Positions 34,379 through 42,377 of a DNA stretch of 64,000 bases are shown piece after piece. Each line of letters starts with the position of its first letter. The stretch's first letter is position 1. This DNA comes from JBCCGG01 sp039029395. Its GTDB lineage: Bacteria > Pseudomonadota > Alphaproteobacteria > Kiloniellales > JAKSDN01. The position numbers and the translations under genes were made by a program. A model generated the notes under the pieces. That model was not told the origin of the DNA. It ran no database searches and worked only from the letters and a program-made list of their open reading frames with translations. The stretch is taken from assembly GCA_039029395.1 (NCBI GenBank), contig JBCCGG010000033.1, positions 1 through 64,000 of the forward strand, given 5' to 3'.

Positions 34379-34403
34379 AAAAATGTATGCTGTTTACATT
34401 TTT
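34379..34403 (-). promoter_or_regulatory. NsrR-like palindrome upstream of nnrS
   Basis: AAAAATGTA (34379-34387), seven bases, TACATTTTT (34395-34403) is a perfect 9-bp inverted repeat centred 41 bp before the nnrS start. The ATG-N11-CAT spacing and flanking A/T runs equal those of the NsrR consensus (AAGATGCATTT plus its mirror). NsrR is an NO-sensing Fe-S repressor and NnrS genes are among its usual targets, so NO-induced expression is a reasonable inference. Confidence 0.55.
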
Positions 34404-34461
34404 TATATGGCCGCCAGGCCCGGCAAAGGCAAGATCCTTTTTTTCGCAACGTTTCGCGCGC

Positions 34462-34491
34462 AAAGAAAACGGGGGACCCAGCGGGTCCCCC
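34462..34491 (-). terminator. Rho-independent terminator after the Tat-exported binding protein gene
   Basis: On the minus strand GGGGGACCC, loop GCT, GGGTCCCCC (34491-34471) forms a perfect 9-bp stem, followed by CGTTTTCTTT. It sits about 58 bp downstream of the stop at 34549. Confidence 0.85.
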
Positions 34492-34548
34492 GAGGTAGGC
34501 CGTATGCAGAGCCGGCAGGACGTGCCGGACCACGACCAAAGGAGAAGG

Positions 34549-36138
34549 TTAGACGAACCACCAGCGCTCAGTGACCTTGGCGCCGTCCATGTCATAGTTG
34601 GAGCCGATCGTGGCGTGCCCGAGCTTGGTCGAGTTGGCGCCCACGTAGTTGGCGAACATCGGGATCAACACACCGCCCTCGTCGCGCACGATCTCCTGCA
34701 TTTCCTCGTACATGGCGCGGCGCTTGGTGGTGTCGAGCTCGGCGCGGGCCTGGACCAGGAGCTCGTTGAAGAGATCGTGATCCCAGAAGGAGTCGTTCCA
34801 AGGCACGCCCCGGGCATACTCGGTCGAGAACATCAGGTCTTCGGTCGGGCGACCACTCCAGTAGCAGGCGCACCAGGCCTTCTTCATCCAGACGTTCGAC
34901 CAATAGCCGTCGTTCGGCTCGCGCACCACGTCGATCGTGATGCCGGCCGCCGCCGCGTGCTCGCGCATGAGCACCGCCGAATCGACCGCCCCGGCAAAGG
35001 CCGCGTCGGCCGCCGAGAGCTCGACCCTGAGGCCTTCGGCGCCAGCCTTCTTGAGGTGGAACTTGGCCTTGTCCGGATCGTAGTTGCGCTGGGCCAGGTT
35101 GGAGGCGTGGTAGCGGTTGGCGGTCGAGATCGGATGATCGTTGCCGAGCCCGCCGTAGCCGCGCAGGATCTTGGCAACCAATTCCTCTCGGTTGACCGCG
35201 TACTTGAGCGCCAGGCGCACGTCGTTGTTGTCGAACGGCGCCATGTCGGTGCGCATGGGGAAGGTGTAGTGCAGGGTGCCGGTCACCTCGGTGACATCCA
35301 CATCGGGGTGGCGCTTCAGCAGATGCACCGTCTTAAGGTCGCAGCGGTCCATGATGTGGACCTCTCCGGTGGTCATGGCGTTGGTGCGCGCCACCGGGTC
35401 CTGGATCGCGATCAGCTCAACCGAGTCGAAGTAGGGCATGCCCGACTTGAAGTAGTTCGGATTGCGCTTGGCCAGGCCTTTCACGCCGGGATCGAAATTC
35501 TCCAGCACGTAGGGGCCCGTGCCGTCGCCCGAATGGGCATCCGCGTGGCCGTCTTTCGAAGGCAGGATGCAGAAGTGGTAGTCCGACATGAGGAACGGGA
35601 AGTCGGCATTGCCGCCGTTCAGAGTGATGATCACCCGGTTCTTACCGTCGGCCTCCATGTTCGCGACATCGGCCAAAAGCGCCTTGCCGGCCGACTTGGA
35701 GTCTTCGCCCATGTGGTGGCGCAGGGAGGCGATGACATCCTCCGACTCCATGGTCTTGCCGCTGTGGAAAGTGACGTCCTTGCGAAGATTAAAGGTCCAT
35801 TGGGTGGCGTCGTCCGAGGCCTCCCAGCTTTCCGCCAGCTCGGGGCCCAGATCGCCGCTCGGCTCAACATTGGTCAGCGCGTTGCGCAGAGTGCCGAAGC
35901 AGAAGTTCTGATTCCAGGTGCTCTCGATGTGGGCCGGGTCGAGGGTGTCGGTGGTCGAGCCGCTGCCGATCCCGAGCTTGAAGTGACCGCCTTGCTGGGG
36001 CGACGCCTGGGCCGGCCGGCCGAGCAGGCCGGTGCCGAGCGTGGCCGCGGCACCGATGGCGGTGGTCTGCGCCATGAAGTCCCGGCGCGACAGATAGTCG
36101 GCGCGGAAGGGCCGCTGGAGCTTGTGGTCCTCTGACAT
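34549..36138 (-). CDS. Tat-exported family 5 ABC transporter substrate-binding protein
   Basis: 529 residues. The N-terminus has a twin-arginine signal (YLSRRDFMAQTTAIGAAATL) with cleavage near AQASPQQ. The body is an SBP_bac_5 binding protein: LRKDVTFHSGKTMESEDVIA is the conserved entry motif and DLGPELAESWEASDD precedes it. Such proteins bind peptides, opines or other small solutes. No permease or ATPase genes are adjacent, so its membrane partners must lie elsewhere. It is transcribed divergently from a LacI regulator with two AACCGGTT operators between them, and ends at a strong terminator. Confidence 0.9.
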   Translation of the reverse strand: MSEDHKLQRPFRADYLSRRDFMAQTTAIGAAATLGTGLLGRPAQASPQQGGHFKLGIGSGSTTDTLDPAHIESTWNQNFCFGTLRNALTNVEPSGDLGPELAESWEASDDATQWTFNLRKDVTFHSGKTMESEDVIASLRHHMGEDSKSAGKALLADVANMEADGKNRVIITLNGGNADFPFLMSDYHFCILPSKDGHADAHSGDGTGPYVLENFDPGVKGLAKRNPNYFKSGMPYFDSVELIAIQDPVARTNAMTTGEVHIMDRCDLKTVHLLKRHPDVDVTEVTGTLHYTFPMRTDMAPFDNNDVRLALKYAVNREELVAKILRGYGGLGNDHPISTANRYHASNLAQRNYDPDKAKFHLKKAGAEGLRVELSAADAAFAGAVDSAVLMREHAAAAGITIDVVREPNDGYWSNVWMKKAWCACYWSGRPTEDLMFSTEYARGVPWNDSFWDHDLFNELLVQARAELDTTKRRAMYEEMQEIVRDEGGVLIPMFANYVGANSTKLGHATIGSNYDMDGAKVTERWWFV

Positions 36139-36242
36139 GGTTTGCCTCCCTAGTGGGTGTGTGTCGGGCGAACGGAGCTACCGGAACGCCCCACGAGGTC
36201 AGCGGCCGGGTCGAACCGAACCGCAGTTCATAAACAATTTAT

Positions 36243-36256
36243 TGTAACCGGTTACA
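36243..36256. promoter_or_regulatory. LacI-family operator O1, perfect 14-bp palindrome
   Basis: TGTAACCGGTTACA reads the same on both strands and has the central CG pair typical of LacI/PurR-type sites. It lies 105 bp upstream of the binding-protein gene on one side, and about 130 bp upstream of the lacI gene on the other. Confidence 0.7.
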
Positions 36257-36354
36257 TACCGGATGATCAGGCAGATGTCCAGAGGAAAGTTAAACTTTTT
36301 CAGCCGGGCCCTCGTAAGCATTCCGTGCGTTCCTAGAATGCTTCCCTTTTTTCT

Positions 36355-36368
36355 GCAAACCGGTTACA
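36355..36368. promoter_or_regulatory. LacI-family operator O2
   Basis: GCAAACCGGTTACA shares the AACCGGTTACA core with O1 (AACCGGTT at 36358-36365). It is about 20-50 bp before the possible lacI start codons. Two copies about 110 bp apart would allow looping and autorepression. Confidence 0.65.
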
Positions 36369-36389
36369 GTGCTTTCGGTCTGGACTCAC

Positions 36390-37463
36390 ATGACTCGGGC
36401 ACACGCCATGTCGAGCGGCAGAATGGAGCAGCGCAAGGACGGTGACGGTGCCTCGGTCGGCATCCGTGACGTGGCGCGCGAAGCCGGCATGTCGGTCGCC
36501 TCGGTGTCCCGCGCACTCAACCAGCCCGATCTCTTGAGCGCCAAGGCCCTTGAGCGGGTCCAAGACGCGATCGAGCGTCTCAACTACATCCCGAACAGCG
36601 CCGCCCGGGCGCTCTCGCGCCAGCGCATGAACACGATCGGCGCGGTCATCCCGACCCTCGGCCACTCGGTCTTCGCCGCCTTCATTGACGCCTACCAGAG
36701 CCGGGCCGAGGCGCTCGGCTATCGGATTGTCATGGCCAACACCCACTTTGACGCGGCCAGAGAGCTCGCCGAGGTAAGGAACCTCTTGAGCTACGGCATC
36801 GAGGGCTTTCTATTGGCCGGCGAGACCCACGATCCGGAGCTGCACCGACTGCTCGCGAAGCGTCGCGTGCCTTATGTGCACACCAGTGTGTTCAGCCCCG
36901 ATAGCCCGCACCCCACGGTCGGCTACGACAATCGGGCGGCGACCCGACGCGTGACGGACTACCTGATCAGCCTGGGCCATCGGCGCATCGCTGCCCTGCC
37001 CGGCCCGCGCGCGACCAACGACCGCATGGTCTACAGGGTCGCTGGAATCCGCGAGGCGCTCACCGCCAGAGGCCTCGCGTTGCCGGAGTCCCTTATCGTC
37101 GAGCGCAAATACTCGATCGCCCACGCCCGGGACGGTGCGCGCGAGCTATTGAGCCGCCGGCCGCGACCGACGGCAATCGTCTGCGGCCAAGACGTGCTCG
37201 CCTTCGGCACCATCCTGGAGGCCCAGGAGCAGGGCCTGCGCGTGCCCGAGGATCTCTCGGTGACCGGCTTCGACGACGTCGAGTTCGCCGCCCACATCAA
37301 TCCCAGCCTGACCACCATCGACGTCCCGGTCGAGGACATGGGCTTGCGCGCGGCTGAGCACCTGATCGCCCAGCTGAACGGCGAGAGCCCGCCCCGCCAC
37401 CTGCGCATCCCGGTCGATCTTGTGGTCCGGGACTCCACCGGCCCGGTGGCGCCGGAGGGCTGA
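36390..37463 (+). CDS. LacI-family transcriptional regulator
   Basis: About 357 residues. The LacI HTH reads VGIRDVAREAGMSVASVSRALN, with hinge helix NSAARALSRQRMNTIGAVIP, and the C-terminal periplasmic-binding-like effector domain includes PTAIVCGQDVLAFGTILEAQ and LSVTGFDDVEFAAHINPSLT. It probably represses the divergent binding-protein gene and itself through two AACCGGTT sites. Start is uncertain: ATGs at 36390, 36408 and 36423 are all in frame; a GTG at 36369 touches operator O2 and is disfavoured. Effector unknown, probably a sugar or nucleoside-like ligand. Confidence 0.9.
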   Translation: MTRAHAMSSGRMEQRKDGDGASVGIRDVAREAGMSVASVSRALNQPDLLSAKALERVQDAIERLNYIPNSAARALSRQRMNTIGAVIPTLGHSVFAAFIDAYQSRAEALGYRIVMANTHFDAARELAEVRNLLSYGIEGFLLAGETHDPELHRLLAKRRVPYVHTSVFSPDSPHPTVGYDNRAATRRVTDYLISLGHRRIAALPGPRATNDRMVYRVAGIREALTARGLALPESLIVERKYSIAHARDGARELLSRRPRPTAIVCGQDVLAFGTILEAQEQGLRVPEDLSVTGFDDVEFAAHINPSLTTIDVPVEDMGLRAAEHLIAQLNGESPPRHLRIPVDLVVRDSTGPVAPEG

Positions 37464-37490
37464 GCGGCACCGTGCGTAGTCTCCAAAATG

Positions 37491-37539
37491 GTTAAGATCC
37501 GTTAACGAATTCAATGACTTAAAAGCTCTCCACGTTAAC
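37491..37539. promoter_or_regulatory. Cluster of TTAA(C) half-sites upstream of the small cysteine-rich gene
   Basis: ATGGTTAA (mirror of TTAACCAT) ends at 37495, TTAAC at 37502-37506 gives TTAA-N6-TTAAC, TTAA is at 37519-37522 and TTAAC at 37535-37539. These resemble CtrA half-sites, but none has the exact 7-bp spacing. The segment is the only promoter space for the gene at 37627. Confidence 0.3.
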
Positions 37540-37626
37540 GCCAAATTTACATCTAATTGTTAGCTTCTTTTCACGGACCTTTGACGGGGTCCCCTCCACA
37601 GGGACAAGAACCAGGTAGGTTCAACC

Positions 37627-37881
37627 ATGCTTTACCTTTCCAAGTCACGCGACACCTTCGTTCTCCGCTGTAGCTGCGGCTGCTTCAATCTCTCGTTCTT
37701 CGATCGGGGCATCAAGCTCGAAGGTCAGGTGCGCTGCATGGTGTGCGGCGAGGAAGCCGACTGGACCAACCTGCGCGAAGACCTCGATCGAAACACCTGC
37801 TGTGACCACAAACACGACCACGACCAAGACCAAGACCAGGACGCGCCCCACGAGGCCGAAATCCACGTGTTGCACGCCTGA
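37627..37881 (+). CDS. Small cysteine-rich, putative zinc-binding protein with acidic/His tail
   Basis: 84 residues, unrecognised family. Cysteines come as CSCGC (15, 17, 19) and CMVC (37, 40), the layout of a small zinc ribbon, plus a Cys-Cys pair (58-59). The tail, residues 57-75, alternates Asp with His/Lys/Gln (DHKHDHDQDQDQD) and could bind metal. Start ATG follows AGGTAGGT at good spacing. It is monocistronic with its own 160-bp upstream region and a strong terminator, so it is probably a genuinely expressed gene. Role unknown. Confidence 0.78.
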   Translation: MLYLSKSRDTFVLRCSCGCFNLSFFDRGIKLEGQVRCMVCGEEADWTNLREDLDRNTCCDHKHDHDQDQDQDAPHEAEIHVLHA

Positions 37882-37971
37882 ACCCTCCCAAGCCTTTCGT
37901 TACCTTACCTAGTCGTTCTTTACCTTTCCTCCCAACCCACTCCCAACATCCTTCCTGACCAATACCTTTTT

Positions 37972-38003
37972 GGGCCCCGCAATGCGGGGCCCATTTTTCT
38001 TTG
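37972..38003 (+). terminator. Rho-independent terminator after the small cysteine-rich gene
   Basis: GGGCCCCGC, loop AAT, GCGGGGCCC (37972-37992) forms a perfect 9-bp stem, followed by ATTTTTCTTT. An A/T-rich flank on the other side (TACCTTTT) may let it act in both directions. Confidence 0.85.
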
Positions 38004-38123
38004 GATCGGACACGGGATTCCCGCTCGACGAAATTGGCCTTGTTTGATACCTCAATCTGATTGATTTCCTTCGACCCAATGAGTACTGTCCGGCCGCCAT
38101 TTCGCTAGCGGGAGCCTTTTCGC

Positions 38124-38876
38124 ATGATCAAGGCGGTTACCTTCGACCTGTGGGATACCATAGTCTACGACGACACCGACGAGCCCAAGCGAGCGGCGCA
38201 AGGCTTGCGCTCCAAGAAGGAGGAGCGACGCCATCTCCTGTGGCTGGCGCTTGAGCAGCAGGCGCCGATCGACAAGGACCGGGTCTGGTTGGCCTACGAC
38301 GTGATGGAAGCCGCCTTCAACAAGGTCTGGCACGACCAGCATGTCACTTGGACCGTCGAGGAGCGGCTCATGGTCGCGCTTGCCGGCTTGAAGCGCAGCT
38401 TGCCGGCCGAGGCGCTGGCCGAGGTCGTGCGCGCCCACGAGATCATGGAAGTGGAGATTTATCCCGATGCGATCGAGGGCATCGGCGAGGCGCTCAACGA
38501 TCTGTCCCAACGCTACAAGCTCTGCATCGTCTCGGACGCCATCGTGACACCGGGCCGAGGCCTGCGCGAGTTGCTGTCCAAGCACGGTTTGAAGGACTAC
38601 TTCTCCGGCTTCGCCTTTTCGGACGAGGTCGGCCACTCCAAGCCGCACCGGGCGATGTTCGAGTCCGCCGCCAGCCAGCTCGGGGTCGAGATCCACGAAA
38701 TGGTTCACCTGGGCGACCGGGACCACAACGATGTCAAGGGGCCGCAGGCCGCCGGCATGAAGGCGATACTGCTCACCGCCGCGCGGGCCAACGACAAAGC
38801 CATCACCTCGGCCGACGCGATTTGCGACCGTCTCCAGGATCTGCCGGCAATCGTCGACCGCCTGGCGGCAAGCTGA
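38124..38876 (+). CDS. HAD-superfamily hydrolase
   Basis: 250 residues. HAD motif I is VTFDLWDT with the nucleophilic Asp, motif II is CIVSDAIVTPG, the motif III Lys is in GHSKPHRAMF, and motif IV is HLGDRDHNDVKGP. The cap domain (about residues 15-100) is helical (C1 type). Substrate may be a phosphorylated or haloacid metabolite; not determinable. The gene is 16 bp before a glutamine-amidotransferase-like gene, suggesting a shared pathway. Confidence 0.88.
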   Translation: MIKAVTFDLWDTIVYDDTDEPKRAAQGLRSKKEERRHLLWLALEQQAPIDKDRVWLAYDVMEAAFNKVWHDQHVTWTVEERLMVALAGLKRSLPAEALAEVVRAHEIMEVEIYPDAIEGIGEALNDLSQRYKLCIVSDAIVTPGRGLRELLSKHGLKDYFSGFAFSDEVGHSKPHRAMFESAASQLGVEIHEMVHLGDRDHNDVKGPQAAGMKAILLTAARANDKAITSADAICDRLQDLPAIVDRLAAS

Positions 38877-38892
38877 TAGGAGCAGGAGCGCA

Positions 38893-39756
38893 ATGGCCGA
38901 AACCGCCCGTTTTCTCGTGGTCGACGGCTACTCCCGGGCCGGCCGCGAGGACCTCAGAGCCGGCGGCGCGACCACCGCCGGCGAGCTCTATGAAAAAATG
39001 CTGGGCGCCTGCTTGCCGGGCAGTCAGGTCGACATCGTGAGCCCGGCCGATCCCGACGCCAGCCTGCCGACCGGCGCGGGGCTTGGCGACTACGCCGGCA
39101 TCGCCTGGACCGGCTCGAGCCTGACGATCCATTCCGACGATCCCCAGGTTACGCCCCAGATTGAGTTCGCCAAAGCGGCCTTCGCAGCCCAGGTGCCGAG
39201 CTTCGGCAGCTGCTGGGCGGCGCAGATCGCGGCGGTCGCGGCCGGCGGCATTTGCGCGGTCAACCCCAAGGGCCGCGAGATGGGCATCGCCCGCAAGATC
39301 ACCCTGACCCCAGAGGGCCGCGGCCACCCGCTCTATCGGGACAAGAAGAGCACCTTTGACGCCTTCATCAGCCACGACGACGAGATCACCCACCTGCCGC
39401 CGGGCGGCGTGCTGCTGGCCTCGAACGACCACAGCCAGGTCCAGGCGCTCGCCGTGACCTTCCAGGGCGGCGCTTTCTGGAGCGTGCAGTATCATCCGGA
39501 GTACGACCTGCACGAGCTGGCTCGCCTGTGCTACTGCCGCAAGCAGAAGCTGGTCGACAAGGGCTTCTTCCGGGACCTGGAGGCGGCGCAGGACTTCGTC
39601 GACAAACTGGAGGCGCTCTACCAGGACCCGTCCCGCAAGGACATCGCCTGGCTGCTCGGCATCGACCAGGATGTCACGAATCCGGACATCCGCCAGGCCG
39701 AGGTGCGCAACTGGATCGAGCAGCTGGTGCTACCAAAGCTCAGCCAGCGCCACTGA
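38893..39756 (+). CDS. Class I glutamine amidotransferase-like protein
   Basis: 287 residues. The nucleophile is Cys107 in PSFGSCWAAQIAAV and the His-Glu pair is in WSVQYHPEYD, completing a class I GATase triad. It is related to GuaA-like stand-alone amidotransferases, but lacks a synthetase domain and has an extra C-terminal helical segment of about 80 residues. It may hydrolyse glutamine or a gamma-glutamyl compound. Probably co-transcribed with the HAD gene upstream; a following repeat element closes the unit. Confidence 0.82.
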   Translation: MAETARFLVVDGYSRAGREDLRAGGATTAGELYEKMLGACLPGSQVDIVSPADPDASLPTGAGLGDYAGIAWTGSSLTIHSDDPQVTPQIEFAKAAFAAQVPSFGSCWAAQIAAVAAGGICAVNPKGREMGIARKITLTPEGRGHPLYRDKKSTFDAFISHDDEITHLPPGGVLLASNDHSQVQALAVTFQGGAFWSVQYHPEYDLHELARLCYCRKQKLVDKGFFRDLEAAQDFVDKLEALYQDPSRKDIAWLLGIDQDVTNPDIRQAEVRNWIEQLVLPKLSQRH

Positions 39757-39762
39757 GCGCAG

Positions 39763-39862
39763 CCCTCACCCTGTCCCTCTCCTAGAGGGAGAGGAAACGC
39801 GGTTGCCCGGCCTCGGCTAAGAATCCCCTCTCCCCCACTGGGGGTGAGGGTTAGGGTGAGGG
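39763..39862. repeat. Palindromic intergenic repeat element (about 100 bp)
   Basis: The left end CCCTCACCCTGTCCCTCTC is matched in inverted orientation by GAGGGTTAGGGTGAGGG at 39846-39862. Internal hairpin CCCTCTCC/GGGAGAGG lies close to 39775-39793. Elements with CCCTCACCCT ends are dispersed in many proteobacterial genomes as REP/MITE-like intergenic units. This one occupies the gap after the amidotransferase gene. Confidence 0.65.
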
Positions 39863-39993
39863 GGACTCTGCTCCACGCACGAGGCCTTCACAAAGTGCGC
39901 CCAGCGGCGAAAATCGCCGCGCGGGGGGCCGTGACCCGCCCGAGGCAACCCTTCGGGTCAGCCGGCACCGTCTAATTTGCGGAGATCGTCGCG

Positions 39994-40329
39994 ATGAGCG
40001 GACTGCGGATCTTCTTGATCCTTTCCACGCTTGCCATCTATGCCATCACTCTGGCCGCCGTTGCCAAGTTCGGGTTCAATTGGCCGGCGGTCTACTTCGG
40101 CGATCTAGTCCGACTCGATTGGCGCTCCCAGTTCAACGCCGACTTCCTGATCCACCTCTTCCTGCTGGCGAGCTGGATCGCCTGGCGCGAAGGCTTCTCG
40201 CCGAAGGGCTACCTCTTCGGTTTCTTGAGCATATCCTTCGGCGGGATGTTCGGCTTTCCCTACATCCTGTTCGCGATACATCAAGCGAAAGGCGATCCGA
40301 AGCGGATGCTGCTCGGCAAGCACGCCTGA
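39994..40329 (+). CDS. Small membrane protein, DUF2834-like
   Basis: 111 residues with three hydrophobic segments: about 4-26, 48-65 and 70-95. The layout (helix, short W/F-rich loop, helix starting after FNADFLIHLFLLASWIAW, then GGMFGFPYILF) resembles the DUF2834 group of small inner-membrane proteins, but I am not certain. Its region upstream is the repeat-bearing gap. It converges with the malyl-CoA lyase gene; the 56-bp gap holds GGGCGC/GCGCCC arms that may form a weak terminator. Function unknown. Confidence 0.65.
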   Translation: MSGLRIFLILSTLAIYAITLAAVAKFGFNWPAVYFGDLVRLDWRSQFNADFLIHLFLLASWIAWREGFSPKGYLFGFLSISFGGMFGFPYILFAIHQAKGDPKRMLLGKHA

Positions 40330-40385
40330 ATTTAGCCGGAGGAAAGGGCGCAGAGGACCCCCCCGCGCCCCTAATCAGGAATGAG

Positions 40386-41366
40386 TCAGCCGGCCGCGGC
40401 GATCTGTTCGGACTTGCGTACCATAACCTCGGCCTGCTTGATCGAAGCGATGTCGATCAGCCGGCCGTCCAGCGCGACCGCGCCCTTGCCTTCCTTCTGG
40501 GCCTGCTCCATGGCCTCGAGGATGCGCTTGGCCTTGGTGACCTCGGCCTCCGAGGGGCTGTTGACCTCGTTGGCGAGCGCGATCTGGCTCGGATGGATCG
40601 CCCACTTGCCCTCGCAGCCGAGCACCGCCGCGCGGCGCGCCTGGGCGGTGAAGCCGTCCGGATCAGAGAAGTCGCCGAACGGGCCGTCGATCGGCCTGAG
40701 ACCGTTGGCCCGGGCGGCAACCACCATGCGGGCGACCGCGTAGTGCCACATGTCGCCCCAGTGGAAGTCCCTGGGATTGTCGCCGTCCTTGTCGGTCAAG
40801 ACGCCGTAGAGCGGGTTCGGGCCGCCGATCACGGTGGTGCGCGCCTTGGTCGAGGCAGCGTAGTCGGCGACGCCGAAATGCAGGCTCTCGTTGCGCTTGG
40901 AGGCGCCGGCGATCTCGTCCACGTTGGCCATGCCGAGCGCGGTCTCGATGATGTGCTCGAAGCCGATGCGCTTGGTCCGGCCCTTGGCGTCCTCGCACTG
41001 GGTAACCAGCATGTCCACCGCGTAGACGTCGGCCGCGGTGCCGACCTTGGGGATCATGATCATGTCGAGCCGGTCGCCGGTCTGTTCGATGACGTCGACC
41101 ACATCCCTGTACATGTAGTGGGTATCCAGGCCATTGATGCGTAGCGACAGGGTCTTCGTGCCCCAGTCGATGTCGTTGATCGCCTCAATGACGTTCTTGC
41201 GGGCCTGCTCCTTGTCGTCGGGCGCGACCGCGTCCTCCAGGTCCAGGAACACCACGTCGGCCGCCGAGCTGGCCGCCTTCTCGAAGAGCTTCGGGTTGCT
41301 GCCGGGTACCGCCAGTTCGCTGCGGTTAAGACGCGCCGGCGCCTGCTCGACGATGGTAAAGCTCAT
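40386..41366 (-). CDS. mcl1: L-malyl-CoA / beta-methylmalyl-CoA lyase (HpcH/HpaI/CitE superfamily)
   Basis: 326 residues. SELAVPGSNPKLFEKAASS at the start, VFLDLEDAVAPDDK with acidic metal ligands, SLRINGLDTHYMYRDV, IPKVGTAADVYAVD and GCEGKWAIHPSQI are the CoA-ester lyase signatures, close in length (318) and wording to Mcl1 of Rhodobacter. It splits malyl-CoA to acetyl-CoA and glyoxylate, and methylmalyl-CoA to propionyl-CoA and glyoxylate, in the ethylmalonyl-CoA or serine-cycle pathways. A plain CitE-like role is less likely because citDF are absent. Start is preceded by AGAGGGGGACTG. Confidence 0.88.
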   Translation of the reverse strand: MSFTIVEQAPARLNRSELAVPGSNPKLFEKAASSAADVVFLDLEDAVAPDDKEQARKNVIEAINDIDWGTKTLSLRINGLDTHYMYRDVVDVIEQTGDRLDMIMIPKVGTAADVYAVDMLVTQCEDAKGRTKRIGFEHIIETALGMANVDEIAGASKRNESLHFGVADYAASTKARTTVIGGPNPLYGVLTDKDGDNPRDFHWGDMWHYAVARMVVAARANGLRPIDGPFGDFSDPDGFTAQARRAAVLGCEGKWAIHPSQIALANEVNSPSEAEVTKAKRILEAMEQAQKEGKGAVALDGRLIDIASIKQAEVMVRKSEQIAAAG

Positions 41367-41440
41367 GAATTCAGTCCCCCTCTTTCGATCCCTGTGGGAA
41401 GTCCCTGCGGGCCGCTAAGAAGCAGTTGGCCGACCCAAAG

Positions 41441-42367
41441 TCAACCGCCCGTGACTGGTTTCTCCGCCAGGGGGTGATGCTCTTGAACCAGGGCGCGCAG
41501 ACGCTCGCTTAGCACGTGGGTATAGATCTGCGTGGTTGAGATGTCGGCGTGACCGAGCATCTTCTGAACCGAGCGCAAATCGGCCCCATGATCGAGCAGG
41601 TGGCTCGCGAAAGCGTGGCGCAGCACATGGGGCGAGACCTTGGCCGGATCCAAACCGCTGTCGATCGCCAAGGCCTTGAGCAGCTGGCCGAAGCGGTGCC
41701 GGGTCAGGTGGCCGGCCTTGGCGCGCGAAGGGAAAAGCCACTTGGAGCCCTCGGGCCCGGCGAACTGGCCGCGCACCTCCAAATAGGCCTTAAGGGCGTC
41801 GCGCGCCGCCTCGCTCAAGGGCACCATGCGCTCGCGCCCGCCCTTGCCGCGCACCACCAGCACCTGGGGATCGCGCGCGACGGCGCCGTGGGGCAGGCCG
41901 ACCAGCTCGGAGACCCGAAGGCCGGTGGCGTAGAGCAGCTCGACCAAGGCCGCCAGGCGCAGCCCGCTGGGCCCTTCGCTTTTGGCCGCCGCTGAAAGCA
42001 GCCGCTCGACTTCGTCTTCGTTCAGGATCTTGGGCAGGGGCCGTCCGCGCCGCGGGCTCTCGATCGCCTGGGCCGGGTCGTCGGCGCGCAGGCCCTCGCG
42101 AAACAGGAAGCGATAAAACTGGCGCAGGGCGGAAAGCCGCCGGGCCGCGGTGCGCGGCGCCATGCCGGCCTTGCCGAGCTGCGCCAGGTAGGCGCGCAGA
42201 TCCTCCGTGCCGGCGTCCGCCAAAGCGCGGCCACGGCCGTTCAGGAAAGCCGCAACCTGGTCTAGGTCCCGGCGGTAGGCTTCCAGGGTGTTGAGCGAGG
42301 CGCCGCGCTCGGCGGCCAGCATTTCGAGGAACTGCTCCCGACCATCTTGCGCCGCCGATGTCGACAT
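41441..42367 (-). CDS. xerD: Site-specific tyrosine recombinase XerD
   Basis: 308 residues. The N-terminal SAM-like DNA-binding domain (residues 1-100) is followed by the catalytic domain with Arg in ATGLRVSELVGL, Lys in GKGGRERMVPL, HxxR in SPHVLRHAFASHLL, His in GHADISTTQ and the nucleophilic Tyr in IYTHV. It resolves chromosome dimers at dif with XerC. Length and the aroK/aroB neighbourhood favour the chromosomal XerD over an integrase. Start ATG at 42367; an apparent extension to 42991 is a shadow of the neighbouring gene. Confidence 0.92.
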   Translation of the reverse strand: MSTSAAQDGREQFLEMLAAERGASLNTLEAYRRDLDQVAAFLNGRGRALADAGTEDLRAYLAQLGKAGMAPRTAARRLSALRQFYRFLFREGLRADDPAQAIESPRRGRPLPKILNEDEVERLLSAAAKSEGPSGLRLAALVELLYATGLRVSELVGLPHGAVARDPQVLVVRGKGGRERMVPLSEAARDALKAYLEVRGQFAGPEGSKWLFPSRAKAGHLTRHRFGQLLKALAIDSGLDPAKVSPHVLRHAFASHLLDHGADLRSVQKMLGHADISTTQIYTHVLSERLRALVQEHHPLAEKPVTGG

Positions 42368-42377
42368 GGCCGGCCGC

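Noticed and set aside
34351..34539. N-terminal extension of NnrS
   Set aside because: The extra residues have no NnrS similarity, and the region contains the NsrR-like palindrome and the neighbouring terminator.
41441..42367. Phage or integron integrase
   Set aside because: Length, full XerD motif set and housekeeping neighbours (aroK, aroB) fit chromosomal XerD; no attachment duplication or phage genes beside it.
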